A DNA stretch of 64,000 bases, taken from Bacteroidetes bacterium UBA7662 (GTDB lineage: Bacteria; Bacteroidota; Bacteroidia; UBA7662). How positions within the stretch are numbered: the stretch's first letter is position 1; each line of letters begins with the position of its first letter. The stretch is taken from contig DLHS01000005.1 of assembly GCA_002483345.1 (NCBI GenBank), forward strand, positions 94,105 to 158,104, in the 5' to 3' direction. A program made the translations under genes and the position numbers. Positions 29,238 through 36,941 of the stretch are shown piece by piece. The notes beneath the pieces are model-generated. The model saw nothing but the letters and a program-made list of their open reading frames with translations, did no database searches and was not told where the DNA came from.

Positions 29238-30986
29238 CTACTGCACAATCACTTTTCCGCTGCCAAATGCCTCCCCGTTGGTGCATTTCCATGCGTACAA
29301 ACCTGCAGACAGCTGACTGATATCGATGGTATTGGTTTCTCCTGCTTTCAATCGGGTAGTCAGTACCTGCCTGCCCGCCAGGTCATAGAGTCTCAGTGTT
29401 GCATCCGCACCCTTTTCGTACCGGATATACAAGAGGTCGGAGGCCGGGTTGGGATATAACTGTAAACTCAAATCCTGTCTTTCCGTTTCCGGGGCTGATA
29501 AACTGAGTCCGCCGTCGGTAATCTGGCATACTTCTATAAAATGCCAGCTTCCTTGCTGGAATGGCTGGTTATCAATCAGCAAACTATCCTGCCAACGCAA
29601 CTGCAGGTAATCGTAACCACCGTTGCGACCAAGAAGTGGTATGGCATTGTGCTGCCCGCGGAAGGTTTTCCGGACGGTAAACTGATTACCATCTCTTTTG
29701 AGAACAGCATTCAGCTGATGCAAAGGGTTGGGACTTTCGTAGTTGGTTCCGTTTACTACAAAGCCTGGTACGCCAAAAATCACGACCAGGGAGTCGGCAT
29801 TTCCATACGGGAATCGGCTGACTGCTGAACCACCGGTAAAGGCAGCGATTTCACGTGAACCCTCATAGGAACCCTCTGGCGACAACATCACTTCAAATTG
29901 TCTGTAGCCTTGCACATAATTATTGAGTGCTGTGTCTATGGGAGTACCAGGGTCGAGATCAATACCACCGTTCCCTCCTACACCCACTATCTGATGGATT
30001 GACTGCCCGATACGCGCTGCCGAAAGGATATAATAACCCTGATTGGCGATGCTGTCTATGTTTTCGGGCTGATAAATGGTTTTAGCGGTGGTTGGATTGC
30101 TTAAAATTACCGCCGCACCGCCAATGCCATTGGCTCGAAGTCCGGTTGAGGAAGTAGAGGATCCGAGAATAAGTGTTGCGCTGTCAATAAAATTGAGGCT
30201 TATCACCAGGTCGGTGTCAGACGAAGCGGCGTTGGAGATTCCCAACTCATTTCCACGCGCAAAGTGACCAGCATACTCGAGTAATCCGTTTTCATTGTAC
30301 ACTGCCATGGCGTAATTCTGATGTCCAACTGTGATGAAAGGAGCAAACAAGCGGTTGGTAGTTGGTTCAGGATCAAAATCTATGTCCCCAATGGATAATC
30401 TGACACCCAGATAAAGTTTTTGCTCATGCCAGTGGAAGAGGGGGATGATACTGAAAAAATTATCGGTGGCGGGCAAGGCTTTTACCCAGGCCACATCTCC
30501 ATTGGCTTCAATGCGGGCAATAAAAATGGTTTCGAAATTACCGGATCCCTGTAAAACGATTTGGTTGGGTTGTCCCGGGTTAAATACCAGCGGACCATTG
30601 AAACCCCCTGTCAGAAAAACGGCGCCGTTGGGGCCCTGGGTTATCTGCTGAAGATTCAGCCGGTTAAAAGTGGAACGAATCTCCCTGGCCCAGGCAAGTT
30701 CACCGGCTGGGGTATACTTTGCCAGAAAACCACTGTAACGGTATTGGTTTACATCACCGGTGGTAGGTGAGGTGAATTGAACGGGTGTTGCACGTCCACC
30801 TACTTCCAGCGAGCCGCGGTACATGCCGGCGACCCAATGGCTGCCGTCTGTCTGGGTAAGTCCTAAATTAACACCGGGAGCAAGGTGTTCTGCCCCTATC
30901 CGGTGGCACCATTGGGCCTGACTGTCGCTTAGGCCGGTAAGGAAGAAAAGCAGTAAACATAGACTGCCTGAGTATAATTTTTGCAT
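29238..30986 (-). CDS. T9SS type A sorting domain protein
   Basis: 582 residues. A signal peptide (to about SQAQ, residue 24) is followed by a long beta-rich region with repeats reminiscent of beta-propeller or SBBP-type segments, such as GFLAKYTPAGELAWAREI and FIARIEANGDVAWVKALP. The C-terminal about 80 residues are a type A T9SS sorting domain: LQLYPNPASDLLYIRY, LYDLAGRQVL, then LSAGLYAWKC and a final GKVIVQ. It is therefore secreted through the outer membrane and probably anchored at the surface. The specific function is unknown. It is divergent from miaE. Confidence 0.88.
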   Translation of the reverse strand: MQKLYSGSLCLLLFFLTGLSDSQAQWCHRIGAEHLAPGVNLGLTQTDGSHWVAGMYRGSLEVGGRATPVQFTSPTTGDVNQYRYSGFLAKYTPAGELAWAREIRSTFNRLNLQQITQGPNGAVFLTGGFNGPLVFNPGQPNQIVLQGSGNFETIFIARIEANGDVAWVKALPATDNFFSIIPLFHWHEQKLYLGVRLSIGDIDFDPEPTTNRLFAPFITVGHQNYAMAVYNENGLLEYAGHFARGNELGISNAASSDTDLVISLNFIDSATLILGSSTSSTGLRANGIGGAAVILSNPTTAKTIYQPENIDSIANQGYYILSAARIGQSIHQIVGVGGNGGIDLDPGTPIDTALNNYVQGYRQFEVMLSPEGSYEGSREIAAFTGGSAVSRFPYGNADSLVVIFGVPGFVVNGTNYESPNPLHQLNAVLKRDGNQFTVRKTFRGQHNAIPLLGRNGGYDYLQLRWQDSLLIDNQPFQQGSWHFIEVCQITDGGLSLSAPETERQDLSLQLYPNPASDLLYIRYEKGADATLRLYDLAGRQVLTTRLKAGETNTIDISQLSAGLYAWKCTNGEAFGSGKVIVQ

Positions 30987-31033
30987 GTCGGGTTGGGTTA
31001 AATCACATAAATATGTCTCTTAATGATTTTTAT

Positions 31034-31052
31034 TATGACAATATTGTGTCAT
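31034..31052. promoter_or_regulatory. palindrome in the divergent gap before miaE
   Basis: ATGACAATATTGTGTCAT has 6-base arms ATGACA/TGTCAT and an inner perfect palindrome ACAATATTGT (31038-31047). Size and symmetry fit a dimeric regulator site, which is an inference. It lies between the start of the T9SS gene and the miaE promoter. Confidence 0.35.
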
Positions 31053-31115
31053 TTAACATTTATTTAACCAGAAATTGCTCTGCAGGTGATTCATCCACCT
31101 TGACCAACGGAAGTT

Positions 31116-31123
31116 TATCTTTG
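31116..31123 (+). promoter_or_regulatory. -7 promoter box of the miaE-msrC-hemF operon
   Basis: TATCTTTG matches TAnnTTTG and ends four bases before the miaE ATG, so the mRNA is probably leaderless or nearly so. Confidence 0.65.
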
Positions 31124-31127
31124 CAGC

Positions 31128-31709
31128 ATGTTAGGCCTCAAACTTCCTACGGATCCCCGTTGGGTGAACATTGCTGAAAAATCCATTGGTGAAATCCTGA
31201 TAGATCATGCCTTCTGTGAACAGAAAGCTGCCACAAGTTGCATTACACTTATTGTTAATTTTTCTGACAGGGAGCAGTTGGTGGAAGCACTGGCACCTAT
31301 CGTAGCCGAAGAATGGGGACACTTCAGAAGGGTTTTAAAGGAGATGAAAAAAAGGGGCATTTCGCTGGGTCCGAAACGCAGGGATGATTATGTCAATGCC
31401 CTCATTGCTTTCCAGCACAAAGGGCTCGTGGCAGATAAAATATTGCTGGAGAAGTTACTGACTTCGGCATTGATTGAAGCCCGTAGTTGTGAGCGCTTCC
31501 GGTTGTTGTCGCTCGAATGCAGTGACCCTGAACTCAGGGATTTTTACCACGAATTTATGGTCAGCGAAGCAGGGCACTACCGGTTGTTTATGGACCTGGC
31601 AGAATTTTATCTTCCCAAAGAAATGGTACGCAAACGCTGGCAGGAATACCTTGATTTTGAAGCTAAACTATTACCTACCCTCAGCCTGCGCGGCGACCGC
31701 GTTCATTAA
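31128..31709 (+). CDS. miaE: tRNA-(ms2io6A)-hydroxylase-like di-iron protein
   Basis: 193 residues of the ferritin-like MiaE family, which hydroxylates the isopentenyl group of ms2i6A37 in tRNA. Four-helix-bundle iron ligands are visible: Glu in IGEILIDHAFCEQKAA, EEWGHF (Glu and His), EARSCERF and SEAGHYR. The length is close to the family's usual 190-270 residues. It leads a three-gene run with msrC (three bases apart) and hemF, all oxygen- or redox-linked. Confidence 0.9.
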   Translation: MLGLKLPTDPRWVNIAEKSIGEILIDHAFCEQKAATSCITLIVNFSDREQLVEALAPIVAEEWGHFRRVLKEMKKRGISLGPKRRDDYVNALIAFQHKGLVADKILLEKLLTSALIEARSCERFRLLSLECSDPELRDFYHEFMVSEAGHYRLFMDLAEFYLPKEMVRKRWQEYLDFEAKLLPTLSLRGDRVH

Positions 31710-31712
31710 CTC

Positions 31713-32198
31713 ATGGCCGAATCCATCCATTTTACCCACACAGCAGATAAGGAGCAGCGCTACAGCGAGTTGCTTCCGCAGCTCGAAGCGCTTATAGCCG
31801 GTGAAAGCGATCTGATTGCCAATCTGGCCAACATATGTGCGGTCCTTCGGGAAGGGTTTGGTTTTTTTTGGGTTGGTTTTTACCTGGTAAAAGGAGATGA
31901 ACTTGTTTTAGGGCCCTTTCAAGGCCCGCTTGCCTGCACCCGCATCCGGTTTGGGAAGGGGGTTTGCGGAACTGCCTGGGCCACACAAAAAACCATACTG
32001 GTTCCCGATGTGGATGTTTTTCCGGGCCACATCGCCTGCAGCAGTTCCTCCCGTTCCGAAATCGTGGTTCCAGTCATGACAAACGGCACCGTTACCATGG
32101 TGTTGGATGTGGATAGCGACCGGCTGGAGGCTTTTGATACAACCGATCAGCAGTATCTCGAAATACTGGCCACTTTAATTGCGAAACTACCTGCATGA
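31713..32198 (+). CDS. msrC: free methionine-(R)-sulfoxide reductase (GAF domain)
   Basis: 161 residues forming one GAF domain. It reduces free methionine-(R)-sulfoxide with electrons from thioredoxin. The three conserved cysteines are present: Cys75 in GPLACTRI, Cys85 in GKGVCGTAW and Cys109 in HIACSSSSRSEIVVP. The Ser-rich signature after Cys109 is diagnostic. It sits in an operon after miaE, and its stop overlaps the hemF start by four bases. Confidence 0.93.
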   Translation: MAESIHFTHTADKEQRYSELLPQLEALIAGESDLIANLANICAVLREGFGFFWVGFYLVKGDELVLGPFQGPLACTRIRFGKGVCGTAWATQKTILVPDVDVFPGHIACSSSSRSEIVVPVMTNGTVTMVLDVDSDRLEAFDTTDQQYLEILATLIAKLPA

Positions 32199-33085
32199 AC
32201 CCTGGAATTGATATTATAAAAACCTACCTGCAAACCCTGCAGGATGCTATTTGTCTGGAGATTGAAAGGCTCGACGGGAAAAGTTTTACGGAAGACAGCT
32301 GGCAAAGGCCCGAAGGTGGCGGGGGCAGAAGCAGGGTGTTACGCCATGGTCAGGTTGTTGAAAAAGGTGGTGTGAATTTTTCGCATGTATACGGGGAGGT
32401 ACCGGAATTTCTCCGGAAGGAAAGTCCGACCGCCAGTCGATTCGATGCCACAGGTGTTTCATTGGTCCTGCATCCTCAAAACCCGCATATACCTTTGATT
32501 CATATGAATGTCCGTTATTTCCAGACCGATGCCGGTGACTGGTGGTTTGGCGGTGGTATCGACCTTACCCCGGCCTACCCGGTTGAAAGCCAGGTAGCAT
32601 GGTTTTTTGATCAGCTGAAAGAGGTCTGCGATGGTTTCGATACTAGCTGGTTTGCAGGTATGAAAGCGGAGTGCGACCGTTATTTCTATATTCCGCACCG
32701 CTACGAAATGCGGGGAGTAGGCGGCATTTTTTATGACCACCAGCGTGCCGGGAAGGGTTTTGATAAAGTACAGCTTTTTGACTTTATGCAGGCTGTGGGC
32801 AATCGTTTTAACAGCATATACCGGTATATGGTTACCCAAAACCGGGATAAAAGCTGGACGGAACAAGAGAAATTCTGGCAGAAAATCAGGAGAGGCCGTT
32901 ATGCCGAGTTCAACCTGGTGTATGACCGCGGAACAATCTTCGGTCTCAGGACGAATGGTCGTACAGAATCTATCCTGATGTCGTTGCCGCCGGAGGCCAT
33001 CTGGGAATATGATTATGTGCCACAGCCCGGAAGTCCGGAAGCATTGGCTCTGGGCTTCTTTCAGCCCCGCGACTACCTGCTGTAA
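32195..33085 (+). CDS. hemF: oxygen-dependent coproporphyrinogen III oxidase
   Basis: 296 residues. It converts coproporphyrinogen III to protoporphyrinogen IX using oxygen. Motifs are GGGGRSRVL, EKGGVNFSHVYG, SLVLHPQNPHIPLIHMNVRY, WWFGGGIDLTPAY and GVGGIFYDH, and YAEFNLVYDRGTIFGL near the C-terminus. All core family segments are present. No signal peptide is seen. The ATG at 32195 overlaps the msrC stop (ATGA). The presence of the aerobic enzyme implies growth with oxygen. Confidence 0.97.
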   Translation: MNPGIDIIKTYLQTLQDAICLEIERLDGKSFTEDSWQRPEGGGGRSRVLRHGQVVEKGGVNFSHVYGEVPEFLRKESPTASRFDATGVSLVLHPQNPHIPLIHMNVRYFQTDAGDWWFGGGIDLTPAYPVESQVAWFFDQLKEVCDGFDTSWFAGMKAECDRYFYIPHRYEMRGVGGIFYDHQRAGKGFDKVQLFDFMQAVGNRFNSIYRYMVTQNRDKSWTEQEKFWQKIRRGRYAEFNLVYDRGTIFGLRTNGRTESILMSLPPEAIWEYDYVPQPGSPEALALGFFQPRDYLL

Positions 33086-33086
33086 T

Positions 33087-34403
33087 TTACTTCAGGGTTT
33101 TGATGTACTTCTCCAGATCGTTGATCAGTTGTTCAGAAACATTGTTCCGACGCTGATAATCTTTGGGTCCCGGGGCACCGCTTCCCGGCATCATGAAGTG
33201 ATTCAGCAAAGGGTATTCGAAATAGCTGATGCGGTCGCGCCCCATCATTTTTTGTTTGAAGTGCAGTAAGGTCTCGGGAGGCACCTGATAATCTGCGCCA
33301 CCTGAGGCTACGAACAGCGGCTGGTTAATCTGCCAGTAACCGGCACCCGGGTCATAGCGTTGCCATGACAGCCAGTATTCGGCAGGCAGTGACAAGGGCA
33401 GACTGTCTTGCGGGAAGCCTGTCTGCAAGCTGGTATCCAAAGCTCTTTTTTTGGCGTTTTCCTGTTTTTTCAGCATGTGCTGTTCCGCAGCGCTGATACC
33501 GGATTCAGCGGCCAGATAGACATACTGTTCAAAGACAAGCTCTGCAAATGGTTTTGCGGCAGGCGCCACCAGCAACAATGATTTTACCGGAACAGGCGAT
33601 TGCTGCACAATGGCAGGTGCCAGCATGGCGCCTATGCCATGACCCAGCAGAAATATCCGGTTACTGTCGGTTTCACGTACCTGCCGCAACAAGGTGAGGG
33701 CACTGACTGCATCGTTGATGGTTTCGGTCTGAATGGTAAGTCGTCGCAAGTCTTCCATCAGTTCCGGGCCGTAGGAAAAACTGCGTTTGTCGTAGCGCAG
33801 GCTTGCAATGCCCCGACTGGCCAGTCCAATGGCCAGATCTCTGAACATTTTATTAGGCCCCTGGCTTTCATCTTTGTCGTTGGGGCCGGCACCATGCACC
33901 ATGATCACTACCGGGCATTTTTTACAACCGTTCGGCAGGGTAAGGATGGCAGGTAGTTGTACAGTATCGGTTTTAACCCGCATAGAGAATTCCCGGTAAC
34001 TATTTGTCCTTCCGTAGGAGGGGTATCGCCAGTTTTCTTCTTCCGTGGCCGCCTGCAGGACAAAAGTGTTGATGCGGGAAAGGCTGTCGAATCCCAGCAG
34101 CAGCCGTTGTTGTTGTTTTTCAAAGCGAAGCGGAATGGTTATTTCGGGATGGACTCCCAGTTGCCGGTAAGCAGGTTTTCCGACAAAGGTGAGGGCGCCG
34201 AACTGGTTATACAGACCCAGCCACACCATTTGCATTTGTTCAGCATTCAACCTGCTTTTCAACTCAGGCGAGAAATGGGTCCGGAGGCTGTCGTATTTGT
34301 TCTCTGCCAGCCAATCTGCGAGTTGTTCAGCCCTTTGTAACGGCAAGTCGGTTTGTGCCGATGAAATAAATGGAAACGATAACAGGAGGAGTAACCAGCG
34401 CAT
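33087..34403 (-). CDS. exported alpha/beta hydrolase-fold protein lacking the serine nucleophile
   Basis: 438 residues with a signal peptide (MRWLLLLLSFPFISSAQ). An N-terminal DUF3887-like domain (about 25-120) precedes an alpha/beta hydrolase domain. That domain has the oxyanion segment VIMVHGAGPNDKDES and a late histidine in YPLLNHFMMPG. At the nucleophile elbow, where GHSxG is expected, the protein reads GHGIG. The codon is GGC (33636-33638 on the plus strand, GCC), one base from AGC serine. A relative of secreted acyl hydrolases is clear, but activity is doubtful. It is convergent with hemF, one base between stops. Confidence 0.85.
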   Translation of the reverse strand: MRWLLLLLSFPFISSAQTDLPLQRAEQLADWLAENKYDSLRTHFSPELKSRLNAEQMQMVWLGLYNQFGALTFVGKPAYRQLGVHPEITIPLRFEKQQQRLLLGFDSLSRINTFVLQAATEEENWRYPSYGRTNSYREFSMRVKTDTVQLPAILTLPNGCKKCPVVIMVHGAGPNDKDESQGPNKMFRDLAIGLASRGIASLRYDKRSFSYGPELMEDLRRLTIQTETINDAVSALTLLRQVRETDSNRIFLLGHGIGAMLAPAIVQQSPVPVKSLLLVAPAAKPFAELVFEQYVYLAAESGISAAEQHMLKKQENAKKRALDTSLQTGFPQDSLPLSLPAEYWLSWQRYDPGAGYWQINQPLFVASGGADYQVPPETLLHFKQKMMGRDRISYFEYPLLNHFMMPGSGAPGPKDYQRRNNVSEQLINDLEKYIKTLK

Positions 34404-34440
34404 CTTGCAATAACGGAAAAAAATGCTTTTAGGTTTGACG

Positions 34441-34735
34441 GCTTATGGGGATAGGGGTAAAATGGTAAAACGGTAAAACGTGTAAAATGGTAAAACGGGT
34501 AAAACGGTTGGTGATGTCACCTGGCGGCGGCTCTTGGAATCTGAAAGCTGGAATTCTCTGGCGGTGCCTGAGACTCCCGAAGGCTGAGCGGGACGGAAAT
34601 TAACCACGGTGCGCGCGGGGGCACGGAGTTTTGCACGGAGCTGGGGCTTTAGCAGTGGCTGAGCGGAGCCGAAGCCTTAGCTGGTAAAACGGCAAAACGG
34701 GTAAACCAACTACAGTTTTAACTAAGTAAACTGTC
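34441..34735. repeat. intergenic REP-like repeat, copy 2
   Basis: No gene is seen in 34404-34785. The gap holds degenerate repeats of GGTAAAACGG (about 34455-34507), a partial and a full GGCGGTGCCTGAG...CTCCCGAAGG block (34519 onward; 34558-34589), two CACGGAG motifs, and GTGGCTGAGCGGAGCCGAAG followed by CCTTAGC (34655-34681). Further GGTAAAACGG units follow. The block order matches 8948-9195. Confidence 0.78.
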
Positions 34736-34785
34736 AACCTTTTTTAGGAAGAGACAACAGACTGTCACTGCGTTTCGTGTTTACC

Positions 34786-34816
34786 AAAAAAAAACCGGCC
34801 TCTATCGAAGCCGGTT
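34786..34816 (-). terminator. terminator after the GIN-domain gene
   Basis: On the minus strand AACCGGC and GCCGGTT form the stem, with an inner TC/GA pair, followed by at least seven T residues. It lies 23 bases after the stop of the GIN-domain gene. Confidence 0.88.
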
Positions 34817-34838
34817 CACACTAAAACCAAATCTATAA

Positions 34839-35552
34839 TCAGTCCTCAGCGTATGGCTTGATCGTAGCCATACCGCTCAGGCGTTTGTTGACGACAGTTG
34901 GGTTGCCATCGTATTTTACCGAACCAACACCGCTGACTTCGACATCAAACTGCTCGCTGGCATACACCTGGGCAGCTCCGGCACCCGACATATTCAGGTT
35001 GAGCCGTTTTACCTTGTATTCACGGGCTTTGATATTGCTGGCTCCGGAGAGGTTGATGACCATCAGGTCGCCGCTTCCTTTGAGTTCTACATTACCGGCA
35101 CCACTTACATCGATTTTTACATTGGAGATATGAGCATCCATTTCACAACTGGAGGCACCTGAAATGTCTATTTGAAGACTTTCGTTTTTAAAACCGTCTA
35201 TTTTGGCTTTGACGGCTCCAGACATATCCAGACTTTCGAGTTCAGGCATGGTAATGTTTACCTTTAAACTACTGGAACCAAAATTCTTACGTTTTTTGTC
35301 GTAACCGATTTCAATTTCCTTTCCATCCTGTGCCACTTCCAGTCCTTCAAAAAGTTCTGCAGGGCCATTGATTTCCATGCTGTAGGTTTCGCCTTGTTGG
35401 ATATTCACCGTAAAGGAACTGCTGAGGGAGATTTCGTTGAAATTTTTGAAATCGAATTTCTGTGACATCTCTTCCCCACCGGGATTCAGTACAAATGCTG
35501 TGGTAAGCAAAGCTCCTATTACAAGGAGCAAGGGGGCAATTTTAGATTTCAT
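34839..35552 (-). CDS. GIN-domain (DUF2807) exported protein
   Basis: 237 residues. A signal peptide (about 1-22) is followed by a beta-helix-like region with strongly repetitive strands: SLDMSGAVKAKIDG, LQIDISGASSCEMDA, VKIDVSGAGNVELKG, VINLSGASNIKAR and LNMSGAGAAQVYA. The recurring SGA turn is the hallmark of GIN/DUF2807 proteins, common in the Bacteroidota envelope and without a proven role. It lies 24 bases after queG on the same strand, and a terminator follows. Confidence 0.88.
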   Translation of the reverse strand: MKSKIAPLLLVIGALLTTAFVLNPGGEEMSQKFDFKNFNEISLSSSFTVNIQQGETYSMEINGPAELFEGLEVAQDGKEIEIGYDKKRKNFGSSSLKVNITMPELESLDMSGAVKAKIDGFKNESLQIDISGASSCEMDAHISNVKIDVSGAGNVELKGSGDLMVINLSGASNIKAREYKVKRLNLNMSGAGAAQVYASEQFDVEVSGVGSVKYDGNPTVVNKRLSGMATIKPYAED

Positions 35553-35576
35553 AGTCTGGGTTTTGGGGATAAGACG

Positions 35577-36530
35577 TTAGTCGTTGCCGGAAGGTTGCAT
35601 GGGCGCCGGAGAAAAAATCAAAGAAAAATTTTCCTTCAGTTTCGGGTAGCCGGTCCGTTGGAGGGGAGATTTCCGGAAGAGGTTTCCAAAGACCTCTTCG
35701 GTGAGTTCCTGCCAGTCGTTTTTGCTCATTTGCAGCAAGCCTGAAACAGGTTCAAAGCGGGGTTCCGCATGTCGTTGCGCGAAGCGGTTCCAGGGGCATA
35801 CTTCCTGACAAATATCGCAACCAAAAAGCCAGTTTTCGAATTTATGGCTTTCATTTTTAGGTATCTGCTCCTTGAGTTCAATGGTGTAATGGCTGATACA
35901 TTTGCTGCCATCTACCTCATAGGGTGTGATGGCGGCGGTGGGACAGGCATCTATGCAGCGGGTGCAGCTGCCGCAATAATCTTTTACAGGACCATCAGCT
36001 TCCAGCGGCAGGTCAATGATCAGCTCTGCCAGGAAAAACCACGAACCCTGTTCCTTGTTGATGAGATTGGTGTGTTTGCCCACCCAGCCCAATCCGCTTC
36101 GGGCGGCCCAGGCTTTTTCGAGCACAGGAGCTGAATCAACGAATACCCTGCCATGTACTTCGCCTATCTGGCTGCGCAGGCTGTCGAGGAATTCGAAAAG
36201 CTTTTCCCTGACCACGATATGATAATCTTCTCCATAGGCATAGCGGGAAATGCGTGGAGCATCGGTTGCTTCTGCAATCTCCGGGTTGTGGTAATTGTAA
36301 AGCAGACTGATTACAGTACGTGCCCCCGGTACGAGCAATCTCGGATCCAGTCGTTTGTCGAAATGATTGGCCATATACGACATACTGCCATGCAGCCCGT
36401 TTTTCAGCCAGTTTTCGAGACGGGGAGCCTCTGCTTCCAGTTTTTCAGCCTTGCTGATACCACAAAACTGGAAGCCCAGCCTGGCGGCAGTTTGTTTGAC
36501 GATCCGGGTATGTCGGGTAATAGGTTCCAT
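35577..36530 (-). CDS. queG: epoxyqueuosine reductase
   Basis: 317 residues. This cobalamin-dependent iron-sulphur enzyme performs the last step of queuosine formation in tRNA. Two [4Fe-4S] sites are visible: CGSCTRCIDACP (Cys186, 189, 192, 196) and CDICQEVCPW (Cys238, 241, 245). The catalytic aspartate is in FVDSAPVLEKAW (Asp132), preceded by the cobalamin-contacting RYAYGEDYH. The usual C-terminal HEAT-like extension of some homologues is absent, as in many Bacteroidota. It follows the ferredoxin-like gene by one base, which may supply electrons. Confidence 0.95.
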   Translation of the reverse strand: MEPITRHTRIVKQTAARLGFQFCGISKAEKLEAEAPRLENWLKNGLHGSMSYMANHFDKRLDPRLLVPGARTVISLLYNYHNPEIAEATDAPRISRYAYGEDYHIVVREKLFEFLDSLRSQIGEVHGRVFVDSAPVLEKAWAARSGLGWVGKHTNLINKEQGSWFFLAELIIDLPLEADGPVKDYCGSCTRCIDACPTAAITPYEVDGSKCISHYTIELKEQIPKNESHKFENWLFGCDICQEVCPWNRFAQRHAEPRFEPVSGLLQMSKNDWQELTEEVFGNLFRKSPLQRTGYPKLKENFSLIFSPAPMQPSGND

Positions 36531-36531
36531 T

Positions 36532-36852
36532 TCAGGCTTTCACCGGGAAACTCAGGCGGAGTCTTTCAACCGGTTTGTCATGCAGCAGGTGATGGTTAAA
36601 AATCTCTTCCACATCGCTCAGTTGTACATTGCCATACCATACCGCTTCGGGATATACCACCAGACTGGGGCCCTGCTGGCAGGCATCGAGGCAGGCTGTT
36701 TTTTGAGCACGCATTTCGATATTGAGCCCATGTGCTTTGATTAGTTCCTTAAAGCGGGCTACAAGGGCTTCTCCATGTTCATGGCCACAGCTTTTTTTAA
36801 GGGTATCGGCGCGCTGATTGGTGCAGATGAATAGGTGTTTCCTGTATTTCAT
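36532..36852 (-). CDS. thioredoxin-like [2Fe-2S] ferredoxin
   Basis: 106 residues of the (2Fe-2S) ferredoxin family with a thioredoxin fold. The cysteines are in HLFICTNQR, KKSCGHE and TACLDACQQGPS, the usual C...C...CxxxC layout. The ATG at 36852 (MKYRKHLF) is chosen because homologues start just before the ICTN strand. The ATG of queG follows directly, so electron supply to QueG is a reasonable inference. It is divergent from priA with 89 bases between starts. Confidence 0.88.
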   Translation of the reverse strand: MKYRKHLFICTNQRADTLKKSCGHEHGEALVARFKELIKAHGLNIEMRAQKTACLDACQQGPSLVVYPEAVWYGNVQLSDVEEIFNHHLLHDKPVERLRLSFPVKA

Positions 36853-36927
36853 GTTGCAAAATACGGAGCTTTCTGACAGTGCCACCGGCCTGCGCAGAAA
36901 TGCCGTGGCGAAGTTGTCAATGCCTCT

Positions 36928-36935
36928 TAACTTTG
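36928..36935 (+). promoter_or_regulatory. -7 promoter box of priA
   Basis: TAACTTTG matches TAnnTTTG and ends six bases before the priA ATG at 36942. This supports that start over an in-frame ATG at 36879. Confidence 0.65.
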
Positions 36936-36941
36936 GGTTGT

